Shown here: positions 22,659 to 34,125 of the stretch, piece by piece
Layout of the letters: each line of letters starts with the position of its first letter
How positions within the stretch are numbered: the first letter of the stretch is position 1
NCBI GenBank assembly: GCA_010279815.1
Contig: QEOQ01000253.1
Coordinates: 997,978 to 1,061,977 of the forward strand
Length of the DNA: 64,000 nt
Direction: 5' to 3'
DNA from: Brachionus plicatilis
Lineage: Eukaryota; Rotifera; Eurotatoria; Ploima; Brachionidae
Made by a program: the position numbers and the translations under genes
The notes under the pieces: generated by a model
The model's input: only the letters and a program-made list of their open reading frames with translations
Told to the model about the DNA's origin: nothing
Database searches by the model: none

Positions 22659-24101
22659 ATGCAAAAATCAAAAATTTCTAACATAAAACAAATTATATTA
22701 GAAAATGTTGAGACATCAACCAGTCACGGAATTCCAAACATTTTTCGAAGTAGAAATATTATCCTTAAAATTTTGTGGACTATTAGTGTTATGGTATCAT
22801 TTGGCTATTGTGTTTACTGTCTATCACGAAATTTTAGAGACTTTTTTGAATACAAAACAAATACTCAAATCAAATATGAACGAGTTAACCAAATCCAGTT
22901 TCCAGCAATTACATTTTGTAATCAATATCCATTCAACATAAATTCAAATAGTTACCTGATACCCATCGTGAAATTTGGACAAGCTCAATTGACTTCATTG
23001 GTATTTCAGCCGGATAATATTTTAAATTATAGCAATTTTATGGAGTATGCAAAGTATTTTTTACAGAATCAGACAATTGTTTTCAAAAATGAATTAGAAT
23101 CGATTGCTTTTACAATTGATTTTTTGCTTATTAGTTGTAGATTCAATCAAAAAAAGTGTTCTAAATCAGACTTTGAGACTTTCTTTTCACCAAAATATGG
23201 TTTTTGCTATAAATTTAATGGAAATCAAAGTAGAGGCATCAGAAATATTGGAATGACTGGAAAAAAAAACGGTCTTTCCCTTGAATTATATGTTGGTGAA
23301 CCGACAATAGAATATGATATTGGCAAAACAAGTGGAATTGAATTATTTATACATAATTGGTCAAGCATTCCTGTGGCCGAAGCAGAAGGTATCAGTTTGC
23401 CCGGAGGACTCGAAACTAACATCGCCATTAATCAATTTTTTATGAAAAAACAGCCTAGACCATACAGCAACTGCATAGAAGATAAACACTCTCAAAACTC
23501 ATTTAGTTCACACGTTTATTTAGAGACTGTTCGCTTATATAAACAATATGAACAGAAAGGATGCTTAAACTTATGCTATCATAAAAATATCAAGAAAAAA
23601 TGTGGATGCTATGATCCTGATTTTTTTTTTGCTGAATCAAATCTATTTTGCAGTTTTGAAGAATTTTTAAATTGTATTTTGGAATACCGAAAAAGCATGG
23701 CTGATTCTTTGGAAAACTTGGCCTGTTTTGAGCAATGTCCAGAAGAGTGCGATTCAGTTAAGTATGTTTATCAGACTTCGCAATCCAATTTTCCATCGCC
23801 ATTTTACAAGAAAATTCTAATGGAATTCGATAAAGCTCTAAATGAGTCTAAAAGAGGCTATGTTTTTGAAAATCTAGATAAATATGTATTAGCAGTGAAT
23901 ATTTATTATGATGAAATAGCCACTACCACAATCGAAGAAACTCCAGCTAAAACAATAGAGCAATTGGTTGCCGAAATTGGTGGGTTTTTGGGCTTATGCA
24001 TTGGAATTAGCTTTTTGACTTTAATAGAAATTTTCGATGCAATCATTAAGATTTTACTGCTATTTTTTAGTAAGAGTAAAATCAACAATGAATCAATATA
24101 A
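22659..24101 (+). CDS. DEG/ENaC family sodium channel subunit
   Basis: A single exon of 480 residues. TM1 is at about 35-56 (LWTISVMVSFGYCVYCL), followed by FPAITFCNQYPF, the family's post-TM1 motif. The large extracellular loop holds the Cys-rich signatures KGCLNLCYH, KKKCGCYDP and CFEQCPEECDSV. TM2 is at about 440-470 (GGFLGLCIGISFLTLIE) with the G-x-S selectivity motif GIS. The open frame extends upstream to 22503 but the 52 extra residues are low-complexity; the ATG at 22659 follows an A-rich context and gives the usual short cytoplasmic N-terminus. Members are trimeric Na+ channels gated by peptides, acid or force; which applies here cannot be told. A decayed duplicate lies at about 33.8-34.1 kb. 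Confidence 0.9.
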   Translation: MQKSKISNIKQIILENVETSTSHGIPNIFRSRNIILKILWTISVMVSFGYCVYCLSRNFRDFFEYKTNTQIKYERVNQIQFPAITFCNQYPFNINSNSYLIPIVKFGQAQLTSLVFQPDNILNYSNFMEYAKYFLQNQTIVFKNELESIAFTIDFLLISCRFNQKKCSKSDFETFFSPKYGFCYKFNGNQSRGIRNIGMTGKKNGLSLELYVGEPTIEYDIGKTSGIELFIHNWSSIPVAEAEGISLPGGLETNIAINQFFMKKQPRPYSNCIEDKHSQNSFSSHVYLETVRLYKQYEQKGCLNLCYHKNIKKKCGCYDPDFFFAESNLFCSFEEFLNCILEYRKSMADSLENLACFEQCPEECDSVKYVYQTSQSNFPSPFYKKILMEFDKALNESKRGYVFENLDKYVLAVNIYYDEIATTTIEETPAKTIEQLVAEIGGFLGLCIGISFLTLIEIFDAIIKILLLFFSKSKINNESI

Positions 24102-24239
24102 GATGGCGTATGAAAATTTATAATTTTTTTTAATTTTATTTAAAAACTAAAAAATTCTTTAAATCTTTATCAAAATTTTGATCAAATAATTTTCGTTCAA
24201 AATATTTTTAAAGACTCATTTCAAAAGATAAAATTTTAA

Positions 24240-25288
24240 TTACCGTTTACCCTTGTTTAGGGTAAAAACCCTAATTTCAGTAAATGATGCGTGCACCGAC
24301 ATAGACCTGGCCATGTTAAATTTTCTAGTTTAAAAATGCTTGCGCTTTTAATCAACCCTTTTCTAAAACCATGTCTTAATAAAATATAATATAGCTTCAG
24401 TAAGTTAATAAAATAGCTTCAACTAATAAAACAGGGCTTATAAAATAATTTTTTAGATTCCGTAATTAAAATTAATAGCAAATGTTGAACGATTTGTAAA
24501 CTAAAAATTAGCAAAAATTTCGAATTTTTAATAAAATTTTGCGAATAAATATTTTTTTAGTCTTAAACCCATAATTTCTGAATGTTAAAAAAACTTCAAA
24601 AGCTTTTTTTTTTAATTTAAATTTTAAGTCAAAATTCTGTTCCGATAACTTTTTTCTAATTTAAATTTTTTTTATTTTGATATCATGAACATATGGTTCT
24701 AAAAGGGTCTAAAGGTCAAATATACAAGGCAAAGTGATCCAACCACTCAAAAATCTACATATCTCAAAATCTTTTGAACCAAATTAGATTTTTATCCCAA
24801 AAGCTGGTTTTTGATAAAGTTTTGGATGCTGAATTTTTTTGAATTTTGTTAATAAGAGTTACCTTTCTCAAAATACATTGAAAAAACGGTTCTAACTGGT
24901 CCTATTTTGGACACGTATAGGCGAGACATATATCGATCATATATTTCTTTAATATTTTTTGGACAATTTTTCATGCTGAAAAACGTAGAATAGTTAATTC
25001 ACCGAAATTTTCTTGCTAACATACCGTGAAGATTTATGAAGCATACGCCTTTAGCTGTTTTTTTTTTAATTTAATTACCGGTTCTAAAAAAATCTCTTTT
25101 AAATATTTAAACCCTGCTTTTTTAGTTGAAACTTTTTTATTAACGCATGATTTTAGAAAAGGGCGGATTTAAAGCGCAAGCATTTTTAAATTAAAAAGTT
25201 TAACATGGCCAGGTCTATGTCGGTGCATACACCATATACGGAAATTAAGGTTTTAACCCACGCATCCCTAAACAAGGGCTTAACGGTT
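24240..25288. mobile_element. 1-kb element with ~140-bp terminal inverted repeats
   Basis: The left end has ACCGTTTACCCTTGTTTAGG and, further in, GCACCGACATAGACCTGGCC and AAAAATGCTTGCGCTTT. The reverse complement of the right end has the same blocks in the same order and spacing. The interior has no long open frame. Target duplication is unclear because the outermost bases differ. It is a non-autonomous DNA transposon or foldback element between the DEG/ENaC and FAF2 genes. Confidence 0.75.
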
Positions 25289-25749
25289 AGGGTTAGAATT
25301 TCGACAACAAAAAAATTGTTTAAATTTTTTTTGAAATAGTTAAAAAAAAATGATTTAATTCTTAATTTAATATTCATTTGATATTTTTTTATTCTTTTAT
25401 TCTTAGAAATATCTCAAGCTCAATTTTTTTGAAAATTTTTATAAATCAATTTTTTTTTTAATTTAAAGTCATCTTGACAATTTTTTTTTCTAAATAGTAA
25501 CAAAAGAAACTTTTTTAAATAATATTTAATGCATTTTTAAAAAGACAAAAATATTTAATTTATATTAAAGCTGCAAATTTAATTTGCACGATATTGAATT
25601 ATAAATTTTCAAGCAAACTTCAATATTGCCTTAATATATACTATTCATATTTATTTGATGAATGCAAAAATTTCAAAATCTTAATAATTGAAAATTTTTT
25701 TTATCCAAACTTAATTATTGATAACTAGAAATTAATTTTTGAAATTAAG

Positions 25750-27325
25750 ATGGCTGATGAAGAAAATCTTTCACTCGAACAAACCGAAAAACTTCTTCAT
25801 TTTCAAGTAAAATTTCTGTAAAATTTTTGACAGAATTTTTGAATAACATTTTTCCAAAGGAAATAACTCATAACGACTCGATTGAAGAGTGCAAACGACT
25901 TCTAGAAGTTTTTCAATGGGATGTTGAAGTGAGTAATTTTTAATTCAATTAATTTAATTTAATTTTCAAAAAAATTTCAATAAAATTTTTTTATTCTTTT
26001 TTAAGAAAGCTGTTCAGAACACATTCGAAAACAACTTACCACCACCACCAAGCACTCCACAGAGGCAAAACCAATCTGCTAACTCTTTAAACGAAAATCA
26101 AATACCAAACGTCAATTCCGAAATTCAATCATCCATCTTTACTGATCAAGCAGTTGCACCTCAAGGATTTTTTCAGTGGACATTCACGCTCATTTCTCTA
26201 CCTTTTCGTTTTTTTTTCAGAACACTCCTAGACCTAGCTACTTTTTTTCTTTCCTTTTTTGAAGATGAGTCCATTCCTGAAAACTACGACCCGAATGCAA
26301 ATGTTGCGGAATTCATTAGTTATTTTGATGAAAAATTTGGTACCAATCACCCCGACTTTCTTAATCTATCTTATACTCAGGCTCTCGATTTAGCCAAAAG
26401 GGAGCTTAAATTTTTAGTTGTTTACATTCATCGTAATGAGGATAACCAGTCAATCAAATTAGCCAAGTAAATTAAAGTTAATTATTTTTATAATGCTATT
26501 AAAATTTTAATTAAAAGTGAAAATCTTACTAATCAAGAATTGATATCTTATTCCCGGCAAAAGGAAATTTTGTTCTGGGCATGCACAAAAAACTTGCCAG
26601 AAGGTCGAAAGGCCTACAAGTCTATAAAAGCATCGAGGTGTCCAGCTTTGGCTATTCTTTTGCCCAAGCGTAACAAAATGACCATCGTAACAAAGATCGA
26701 AGGCCCAATTCCTGCTAGTAAGCTAATAGGTGGCCTCAGAAAATTAATAAGCGAACAAGAACCCGAGCTGATTGTAGCTCGTACCGAAAGAGATGAAAGG
26801 GTCCAGACCCAGCAGATTAGACAACAACAGGATGAAGCCTTTCAAGAATCTCTAAGAATCGACAGAGAAAGAGAAAGGAAAAAACAGGAGGAAAAGGAAG
26901 CTTTGCAAAGAGTTGAAGAGCTTGAGAGACAAAGAATCCAAGAAGAAGAAGACAATCATAAGGTAAAAATTTTAATTTTTAATTCAAATGTAAAAATGTT
27001 TTTCTAGAGAAAAATTGAGAGAAAGGCCGAGTTAAAAAAAATTTATGAGTCGAAGTCCGAGCATGATGCAAAAGACTCTGGAGCGATCAAAATTGGATTT
27101 AAATTTCCTGATGGTTCTAGAGTTAGCCGAGTATTTCTAAAGAATGAGCCATCAGGCGAATTGTACAAATTTGCATTCAGTAATGATCAATGTCCGCTCA
27201 ATTTCGAATTGAATTTATTGCAACCAAATCGGAGAATTGAATGCTCTGAAGATTCTGAGACAGCAATTCAAGATGTGGGCATTGATAAACCAATAATGAT
27301 TTATATTTTAGACCAAGATGCTTAG
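25750..27325 (+). CDS. FAF2: FAF2/UBXD8-type UBA-UAS-UBX protein
   Basis: Exons 25750-25806, 25860-25928, 26006-26466, 26518-26962 and 27008-27325 join in phase to give 449 residues, almost the length of human FAF2 (445). Domains in order: UBA (about 8-45, TEKLLHFQ then CKRLLEVFQWDVEKAV); a hydrophobic hairpin (about 96-127, FFQWTFTLISLPFRFFF) that inserts into ER or lipid-droplet membrane; a thioredoxin-like UAS domain (ELKFLVVYIH, ILFWACTKNLPEG); a coiled coil starting RQQQDEAFQESLR; and a UBX domain (about 365-449, IGFKFPDGSRVSRVF) for p97/VCP binding. FAF2 recruits p97 to the ER for ERAD and lipid-droplet turnover. All introns are 45-77 bp. An AATAAA lies near 27406. Confidence 0.93.
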
Positions 27326-28205
27326 AATGATACAATTTTTTTCATACCTAGTCTAACTTACTGATTGTTGTTCTCTCAATTTTTTTCTTCAATTACCGAT
27401 ATTTAATAAATGAAAAGTTTTTGTTCAATAATAATAATATTTATTCATTAATCATCTTGATGGCATAACTGTACCACATTTTCTTAAATTATTTTATCAT
27501 GTAAATGATGATTTTTTTTAATTTTCTATTTGTTTTATATAATCTAGTTAAAAATTTAATTTTTTTTCTTTTTTTAATTAGGATTAATTGAAAGAAAATA
27601 AAATTCAAATCATTTGAACAATTTTTATTTATTCATCAAATAAATTATAACTAAAGTCTTTCAAATTTTTTCGTTTCCAAGCAATAAATTAAAATTCATT
27701 TTAGTTAGCTAAAATAAAAAACACCAAAATCAATTCAATTCAAATTCAAAAAAAAAATTCAAATTTGCTGATAACTTTTGTTGATTTAGCAAAATAAAAA
27801 AAATATTTTTGATGTTTTAAAATATTGATTCTATTTTTTATCAATAAAAACTTATTCAAAGTACTCGACTCTTCAAGATGTTATTTTGAACTTATTACGA
27901 ATCTTTTTAGTGTTAATGTTTTATTAGGAAGATCAATAAAAATGACTTTTGATTATTTTATAAATTACTTCATATTGAAAAAAAAATTGGACATTATTTT
28001 TTCATTCGAGTCTATTTATTCGCGATTTTTTTTTCGAGTTTTTTGCATTCGAGAATAAAGACTAATTATAACTTTTCGGAGTTTTTTCTTTTCGACGTTA
28101 TGTCCATTTCCATATTAAGTATGTGTTAATAAAATTTTAACATCGACACTGTTTGTTATAATAAAAAAACATACTGACAGAATATTTTTTATACAAAAAC
28201 ATATA
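27326..28205. other. intergenic, AT-rich
   Basis: FAF2 3' UTR, then low-complexity sequence. The 77-codon frame at 27825-28058 is Phe/Ile/Lys-rich with no motif and I do not call it. Confidence 0.45.
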
Positions 28206-28884
28206 TAGTCTACTCTTGTTAATCCGGCCAAGCTTATTTTCTTTTTAAATTTTGTCGAAATTAGCGAATTTCCGAGATATCGTTATCTCGAAAAATAGGA
28301 ATTTTAGCCAAAAGTTCCGGATTGAAGAAAAAAAAGATTCAAAAATAAATTTATTGATAATAACAAAAATAAAATAAGTCTAATTCTAATTAAAGGAAAA
28401 ATTGTATTCAATTATTTTGAAATAAAATTATCTAAAGTTAATTTTTTTTTTCGTAAAAAAAAATAAATAATTTACTAAATTTGAGCTTATTTGTTAACTG
28501 ATTTAATGTGTTAACGTCTTCTTCACTCAAACAATTTCTATTTTGCTCATTTGGTCATATCTTCGATTGTAATTACATATTCATCGACAAGAACTTCATC
28601 TATCGGATCTGTTTGATTAGTCATCAATTTAACAATATCATCGTCAGACAAAACTTCACCACATAATCAAACAAAAAAAAATTAACTTGCAAATTTTTCT
28701 TAACTAAATCGCATTTTTTTCAATTATTTGAAAAAAAAATTGTCCCGATAAGAGAATTTGACTTAGCCGAATTAAAGAAAAAAAATTCCATGTATGCTAC
28801 ATAAAACGGGTTTTTTTCGGTCGATTTCCTCCGAATTACCGAATTTTCCGAGACATCTAAGGCCGGATTAACGAGAGTAGACTG
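28206..28884 (-). mobile_element. pogo/Tigger-like element, internally deleted
   Basis: The terminal inverted repeats read TAGTCTACTCTTGTTAATCC on the left and CAGTCTACTCTCGTTAATCC as the reverse complement on the right, continuing GGCC. A TA lies on each side (28204-28205 and 28885-28886). The 'CAGT...CTCGTTAATCCGG' end is typical of pogo-like elements. Inside, the minus strand keeps a piece resembling the acidic transposase C-terminus (GEVLSDDDIVKLMTNQTDPI, then DEYVITIEDMTK), followed by a stop and a shifted frame. The catalytic DDE part is missing. Confidence 0.7.
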
Positions 28885-28914
28885 TATTTTGAATAAAAAT
28901 TAATCACAAAAAAT

Positions 28915-29160
28915 ATCATAGTAGTAGTAGTAGTTATAAATGGCTGGGCAGCTTCTGCCTAGTGTTACACTTTACAGCCCTGAGACTAATAAATAATAAA
29001 TAATTATAACCACTTGTCCAATCTTGCTTTAAAAACGTTTAAACTTCGTGATTCAACTATCATCCTTGGTAGCTGATTCCAAGTTTTGGACACTCTATTC
29101 ATAAAGAAATGATGTCTATTTGAGTTGCTAGTGATCTCTCGCATTTCATTTTAGAACAAA
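28915..29160 (-). mobile_element. LINE 3' end: reverse-transcriptase C-terminus, 3' UTR and (TAG)n tail
   Basis: The minus strand reads EMREITSNSNRHHFFMNRVS, then KTWNQLPRMIVESRSLNVF and KARLDKWL plus a stop, the intact C-terminal end of a Jockey/CR1-like reverse transcriptase. About 90 bp of 3' UTR follow, ending in ACTACTACTACTACTA, the short microsatellite tail expected of this LINE type. It is a 5'-truncated, fairly young copy, since the reading frame is unbroken, and it belongs to a different family from the copy at 44 kb. Confidence 0.75.
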
Positions 29161-30633
29161 TTTAAGTCTAATCTAACAATAAAATATTACAGCTTTTTTT
29201 TCACATAGATTTTTTTTCAATTTTTTCTTTCAAAGACCAAAGATTAAAAGTTCCAATTCTGCAAACGAAATCAAATAACTTGCTTAAAAATTAATTATTA
29301 CAAAAGGCTAAACATCATATACTTTAATTTCGATAAGTGGTAGGTGTAAAAATGTCTCTAAAATTTTTTCGTTTTTCTTATAAGACAATTTTTTGTCAAA
29401 AATTAGTAATTTTATACATACTCGATGTAATGAATTTAGCTTTTTTATTTTTAATTTTTAGGGAAAATGGAATAAAAAATGAATTTTTTAAAAATTTTTA
29501 ATAAATTAACCGGCAAAATTATAAAAAAGGAAGGTTTTCTTTTTTATCAAAATTGTCATGTTTTTTACTTTTTTGTTAATAATTTATTAAAATAATAACA
29601 TATAATTATAAAACTATTATTTTATTAAGTATTTAGAATTTACCTAACAATTTTCTCAGTTTTTTTTACTTCACCATATTTTTGGCAATTGAAATAAATA
29701 ATAATGATAATTTAAAAAGTGAACCTTGTAAATTTGAATAAGATGAATATGAATTATTTAGTCTTAAATTTTTTTTAAAGAAATATTGAAATTTAAGAAG
29801 GTTGATAAAATTTTGAAATTAAATAACTAATTAAATAATTAAATAATTATAACTTGCTTTTTAATTTATATTTTAATATACTTTATCTTTACATTTTTAT
29901 TACTTACTTTAAATTTTAATTTTGCTGCTCCTATACTACAATTTAAAGAAAAATTATAATATTACTTACAAAAAAAAATATCTTAAATTCAGAGATGTAA
30001 ATGTTACACCCAAAAATGTGATGAATTTAGCTGTCTTCCTCACTAACAAATAAATAAATAAATATTTGATTTTTTCCCTATTTTTCAGTTTTTTTGAAGT
30101 TAATTCATCAGATAAAGTAAAAAAATATTTACAGTATAATGAAAAAAAAATCAACCCCAAAATTCAACAATCTAATGGCGAAAGCTCGTAAAAAATTTAA
30201 GCTAACATATATATGGTCTTTGAGTGATGACCAAAAAATTTTGATTATTTGATTTTTAGCCAATTGCTAACAAAATAGTAAAAAATTAGCTCATTTAATA
30301 ATTATTTTTAATCAGACATTTATGACTTAGGGCACCTGAGTTGAAAAAAAAAATTCAATAAAACCACATTTTTAAAACAAAAGATTTCATGGAGACTTCA
30401 AGTAATTAATCTTCTATTATGAAAATTGATTGAATCGAAAATAAATTATTTAATGATAAAAAGTTTTTTAATATTTTCGATTAATTAGACTCCTAATAGT
30501 TAAAGATAAATATTATGATAAATTCCTGATAAATATAACAAAAATAGTAAACATAGGTATTCAAAGACAATGATTTTATTTTATAGATTTTTTCTATTAA
30601 AATATTCTCGTTGTTTTCAAAATTGACAAATTT
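29161..30633. other. intergenic, AT-rich
   Basis: No gene or repeat recognised. The frame at 29966-30160 has no motif. Confidence 0.45.
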
Positions 30634-31683
30634 TTATTCGAATTCATTTAAAATTATCTCATCGGCATCAACTGCCATTATACAAGGTTGTCCACTAGAA
30701 ATTATTACTCCTGATTCCTTTATGTCAAAGACTAGACCTTTTTTTTCGTTCATTTAATCCATATAAAATTGATTTAAATATGGTTTATTTAATTGATAAG
30801 AATGTTCAATAGATTGGTGAAAATCTATTTTCTTGCTAAATATTAAACCTTCGGCAAATAATCCAAATTCTGTCCATTTTTTTGTTTCATTATCATATCT
30901 AGTAAAATCAGCTCCTTGAATACATGGACTCGACACATTCATATTGTCTTTTTTCATTCTAATCAATGCATGACTAAGCTCATGGACAATTAAGCGTATA
31001 AAAAAAAGGTAAACAACTATCAATTGATCTTTTTTATCGAACAATTTATCACTAGTTAATCTGGCTAGTTCTTCGATTCTATTTGAGCTAACATATATTT
31101 TTTTGATACCAGCAAATCCATTTAGACCACGACATTGACTCTTAAAAAACTCGATTTTTATTTCATCAAAATCGAGTTTTTTCACATTTTTGCCAGTAAA
31201 ATCTTTAACAACTGTGCCTAAAGCTTCCAAAACAACCAAATTTTGTTTTATCTGAATAAACAAATCGTTCAGATCATACATTTGAAAATCAACTACTTTG
31301 ATTGTATTAAAATTGCTAAACATCAAGTTGAAGCTTAAAAGAGTGCCATTCATTTTGCTTGAATGAAGCAGATAGATTAATTGAGCCTCATAGTCTTGGA
31401 TTTTAACTTTTGTTGTACCATTTTGAAAAATGTTTGCTAGATTAACTACAGTGTTTGTCCGATATTGGTCATGTGCTCGAAATGATTTGTTCAAATAAAA
31501 ATTTGTTAAAATAGCTTCTTTTGTTTGACCTGTTATTTTATTAAAATCGTCACTCACATTTAAAATAATTTTTTCTTTAGGTGGTGTCTGTTTAGCCAAA
31601 GTTTGTTTAAAAAATATTTTAAAGTTAAAAAGAACCTGGTCTTTTTGGCTTCTATAATATTCAACAAATTTTTCTGCATTCAT
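30634..31683 (-). CDS. uncharacterised HExxH protein with in-frame stop and 39-codon extension
   Basis: The main single-exon frame (31683-30754) encodes 309 residues ending FYMD and TAA. The same frame reopens at once with ATG and runs 39 more codons (MNEKKGLVFDIKESGVIISS, then GQPCIMAVDADEIILNEFE) to a stop at 30636-30634. Residues 234-238 are HELSH within LIVHELSHALIRMKK, a zinc-metallopeptidase-type HExxH, with possible third ligands E272 or E278 in WTEFGLFAEG. The rest is not a family I recognise. There is no signal peptide or membrane segment. The HExxH could be fortuitous, but the hydrophobic residues around it fit an active-site helix. The TAA may be a recent nonsense mutation, a readthrough stop or a sequencing error. 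Alternatively the gene simply ends at 30754. Confidence 0.7.
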
Positions 31684-33814
31684 TTTAAATAAAATTAAAA
31701 TAAAAGTTTAAATTAAGATTATTTAAAAATTTATTGCGAGGGACGAGCAAGTCGTGACGAGCTTTTTAAGCAATGTGTGTGTGAATAACAAAAAAAGAGA
31801 GACAATGTTTTCAAAAAATTTTTTGCTAAATTTTTTTAATTAAGCTATACATCTAGGTTTTTTTCTCTAAAAATAGCACATCAAAAAGTAATTTTAATAG
31901 GCGATATTCTTTTTTTCAGAGTTGGTCAAAAGTCAAAGTCAAAGTCGACTTGGACTTTGAAATTTTTTTTTATTTTAAAGTCTCGACTTGGACTTTTATT
32001 TTAAAGATTTAGACTTGAAATAGGCCGCCAAAAAAAACAGCTGGAACGGCAATCCATCTGTCAAGATCACAGTCATTTGATTTTTTGACGTTCCAGATAG
32101 TTATTGTAGCGGCCTACTAAATAAGAACCCCAATATTTTTGAATTAAATAAGAATTTTTAGCATGTAAAAATTTGATTTATCCTGAGTAATTTATAGCTA
32201 GTTTGACTGTTTTTTTTCGTTTATTGTAAAACAATAATTTTATTTAAATTTTATTTATTTTATCTTATTTAGGCTAAAGGAGCGAGCTGAAAGAGGTAAC
32301 ACTCAATTAGTGAGCTCGAAGCCATTTTAAATTTTTTTTTTTAAATTTAAATAAATAAATCTTTAAAAAAAAAATGTTATTTATAAGAATAAAATTTTTG
32401 GAAATAAGAAATTAGAGTTATTAAAAATGAACACGCTTTTTAAATAAATCCTTCAATAATAAATACTTAAATTTAGAAATTAAACATTATAAAGAAACGA
32501 AATACATATAGCTAATTTCTAAAATTTAGTTTACAATTTAGGGAATGTTGATTCCAATGAGCTGACTGACAAGTTCATTTACCATCAAAAACAAGATTAT
32601 AATAAATTTTTTTTTCAATTTTAAATTTTGAAATAAAATTAAAAATATCATGAATTTTTTTTCAATGTTTTTTATTTTATGCTGTCAACCAACTTGGCAA
32701 AGATTTATAGAAAAATCAATGCCATGTTTTTATTTGAAAAATAAAAATATGAATTTAGCAAAATAAGTATCAAGAAAAATAGTTCTAGTAGTCCTGGTTC
32801 TTCATCTTCTCTTTCGATTTCAACAAATGGGACCATGCCTTGACTGTTAATCAATAATCATAAGGATATTGTAAATATTCACACAAACTAAATAAAAAAA
32901 TTTTTGAATCATTTGAGTTTTTGTGTTGAATCTTTATGAGTTCAAATAGGAAATCTTTTTGGTTGTATCATTCTGACTGTTCTCGAACAAATTTATCTAG
33001 TTTCACCAGTTGATAATATATCGATTTCCCTGCTTAATTTTGCTTTATGCATCTGATCAATGTACAAATTTATTTGGATTTAGGTTCTATTATTGTTAAA
33101 GTTTGAATGGGATCCTTCGATTTTCTTGTCATTGGTGAGTAAGTAAAAAGAAAAGAGAATTTACCTTAATCCCTCAAGAAGTTAAAGATATTTTTAAAGG
33201 AATAGTGGAAATTATATTGAATAAATGTCTTAAATGGTTAAAGAAGGCAAAACTTTAGATTCTCATTCAAAATAGATAAAAGTTTATGATCAAGAGATAT
33301 ATGTTTAATTTTGCAATTTTATCCTTTATCTATAAAAATTTCTCTTAAACGTCTAAAATATTATAGTAAATAAATTTAAGAGTAAAAGATAGCAAGCGTT
33401 TCTCCTTTGCACAAAAAGAGAGCTGAATGGAGATCGGTCAATCTGACTTGGATTCCATGTAAATCTAGAAAAATTATAATTAAACGAAAATTAAAATTTA
33501 TTTAATTTCGTTATGACGTTCTGTTCATAAGATTTACTCCAAAAAATCCTAATCTTGGACAAAATAATAATTTTATGAACTATAAGATGTTTAAAATATA
33601 TTTTTAAATAAATACCCTATCAATTTAAAAAAAAAATTAATCTTTTGACATTTTTTTAAATATCTTGCATTAAATCTATAAATTATAAAAAATTGGTTTT
33701 GTCTTAAAATCAAATTATGTAGTGGTGAAAGGCTTTGTGAAATTTAGTGCAAATTGAATGAAATTATTGGCTTTTTTGAAAAATTATAGAATAAAAAAAA
33801 ATCTCAACAATAAA
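31684..33814. other. intergenic, AT-rich, with a short palindromic element
   Basis: Upstream region of the HExxH gene, then low-complexity DNA. 31916-32010 has repeated AAAGTC and GACTT words (AAAGTCAAAGTCAAAGTCGA), and a related motif recurs near 37030-37100. Apart from the palindrome at 32021-32116, nothing was recognised. Confidence 0.45.
32021..32116. repeat. 96-bp palindromic element
   Basis: Both ends carry TAGGCCGC, then exactly 12 unrelated bases, then CTGGAACG, in inverted orientation. Its G+C content is clearly higher than that of the flanks. No target duplication is visible. It may be a very small MITE or a remnant of one. Confidence 0.55.
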
Positions 33815-34125
33815 ATTGCCGGACTTTTCAATTGACTTCATTTGTATTTAAGTCTTATGATATTTTAAATAAAACTTAAAGACATTTTCATACAGCTGCA
33901 GCAAAGAAAAAAACTTCTCGCCAAAATCATTCAGTTCCTATATTTATCTAGAGAACACAAAAAGGATGCTTGAACTTATGCTTTAATAAAAATATCAAGA
34001 AAAAATGTGGATGTTATGGTCCTGGTTTTTTTTTGCTGAATTAAAACTATTTTGTAATTATGAAAAGTTTCAAATTGTATTTTGGAATCTTGATAAAGTA
34101 TGAATGATTCTTTGGCAAACATTAA
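33815..34125 (+). pseudogene. decayed DEG/ENaC channel fragment
   Basis: Nucleotide stretches match the intact channel gene at 22659-24101. TCAATTGACTTCATT corresponds to the region near 22988, and AAAAATATCAAGAAAAAATG with TGGATG corresponds to the Cys-rich loop near 23583. The copy lacks about 430 bp between those blocks and a further stretch after it, and has stops and frameshifts. No TM2 region is seen. It is clearly dead. Confidence 0.75.

Noticed and set aside
25270..25300. Telomere-like GGTTAGGGTTAG at the edge of the long-inverted-repeat element
   Set aside because: Under two repeat units, and part of a degenerate element end; no array.
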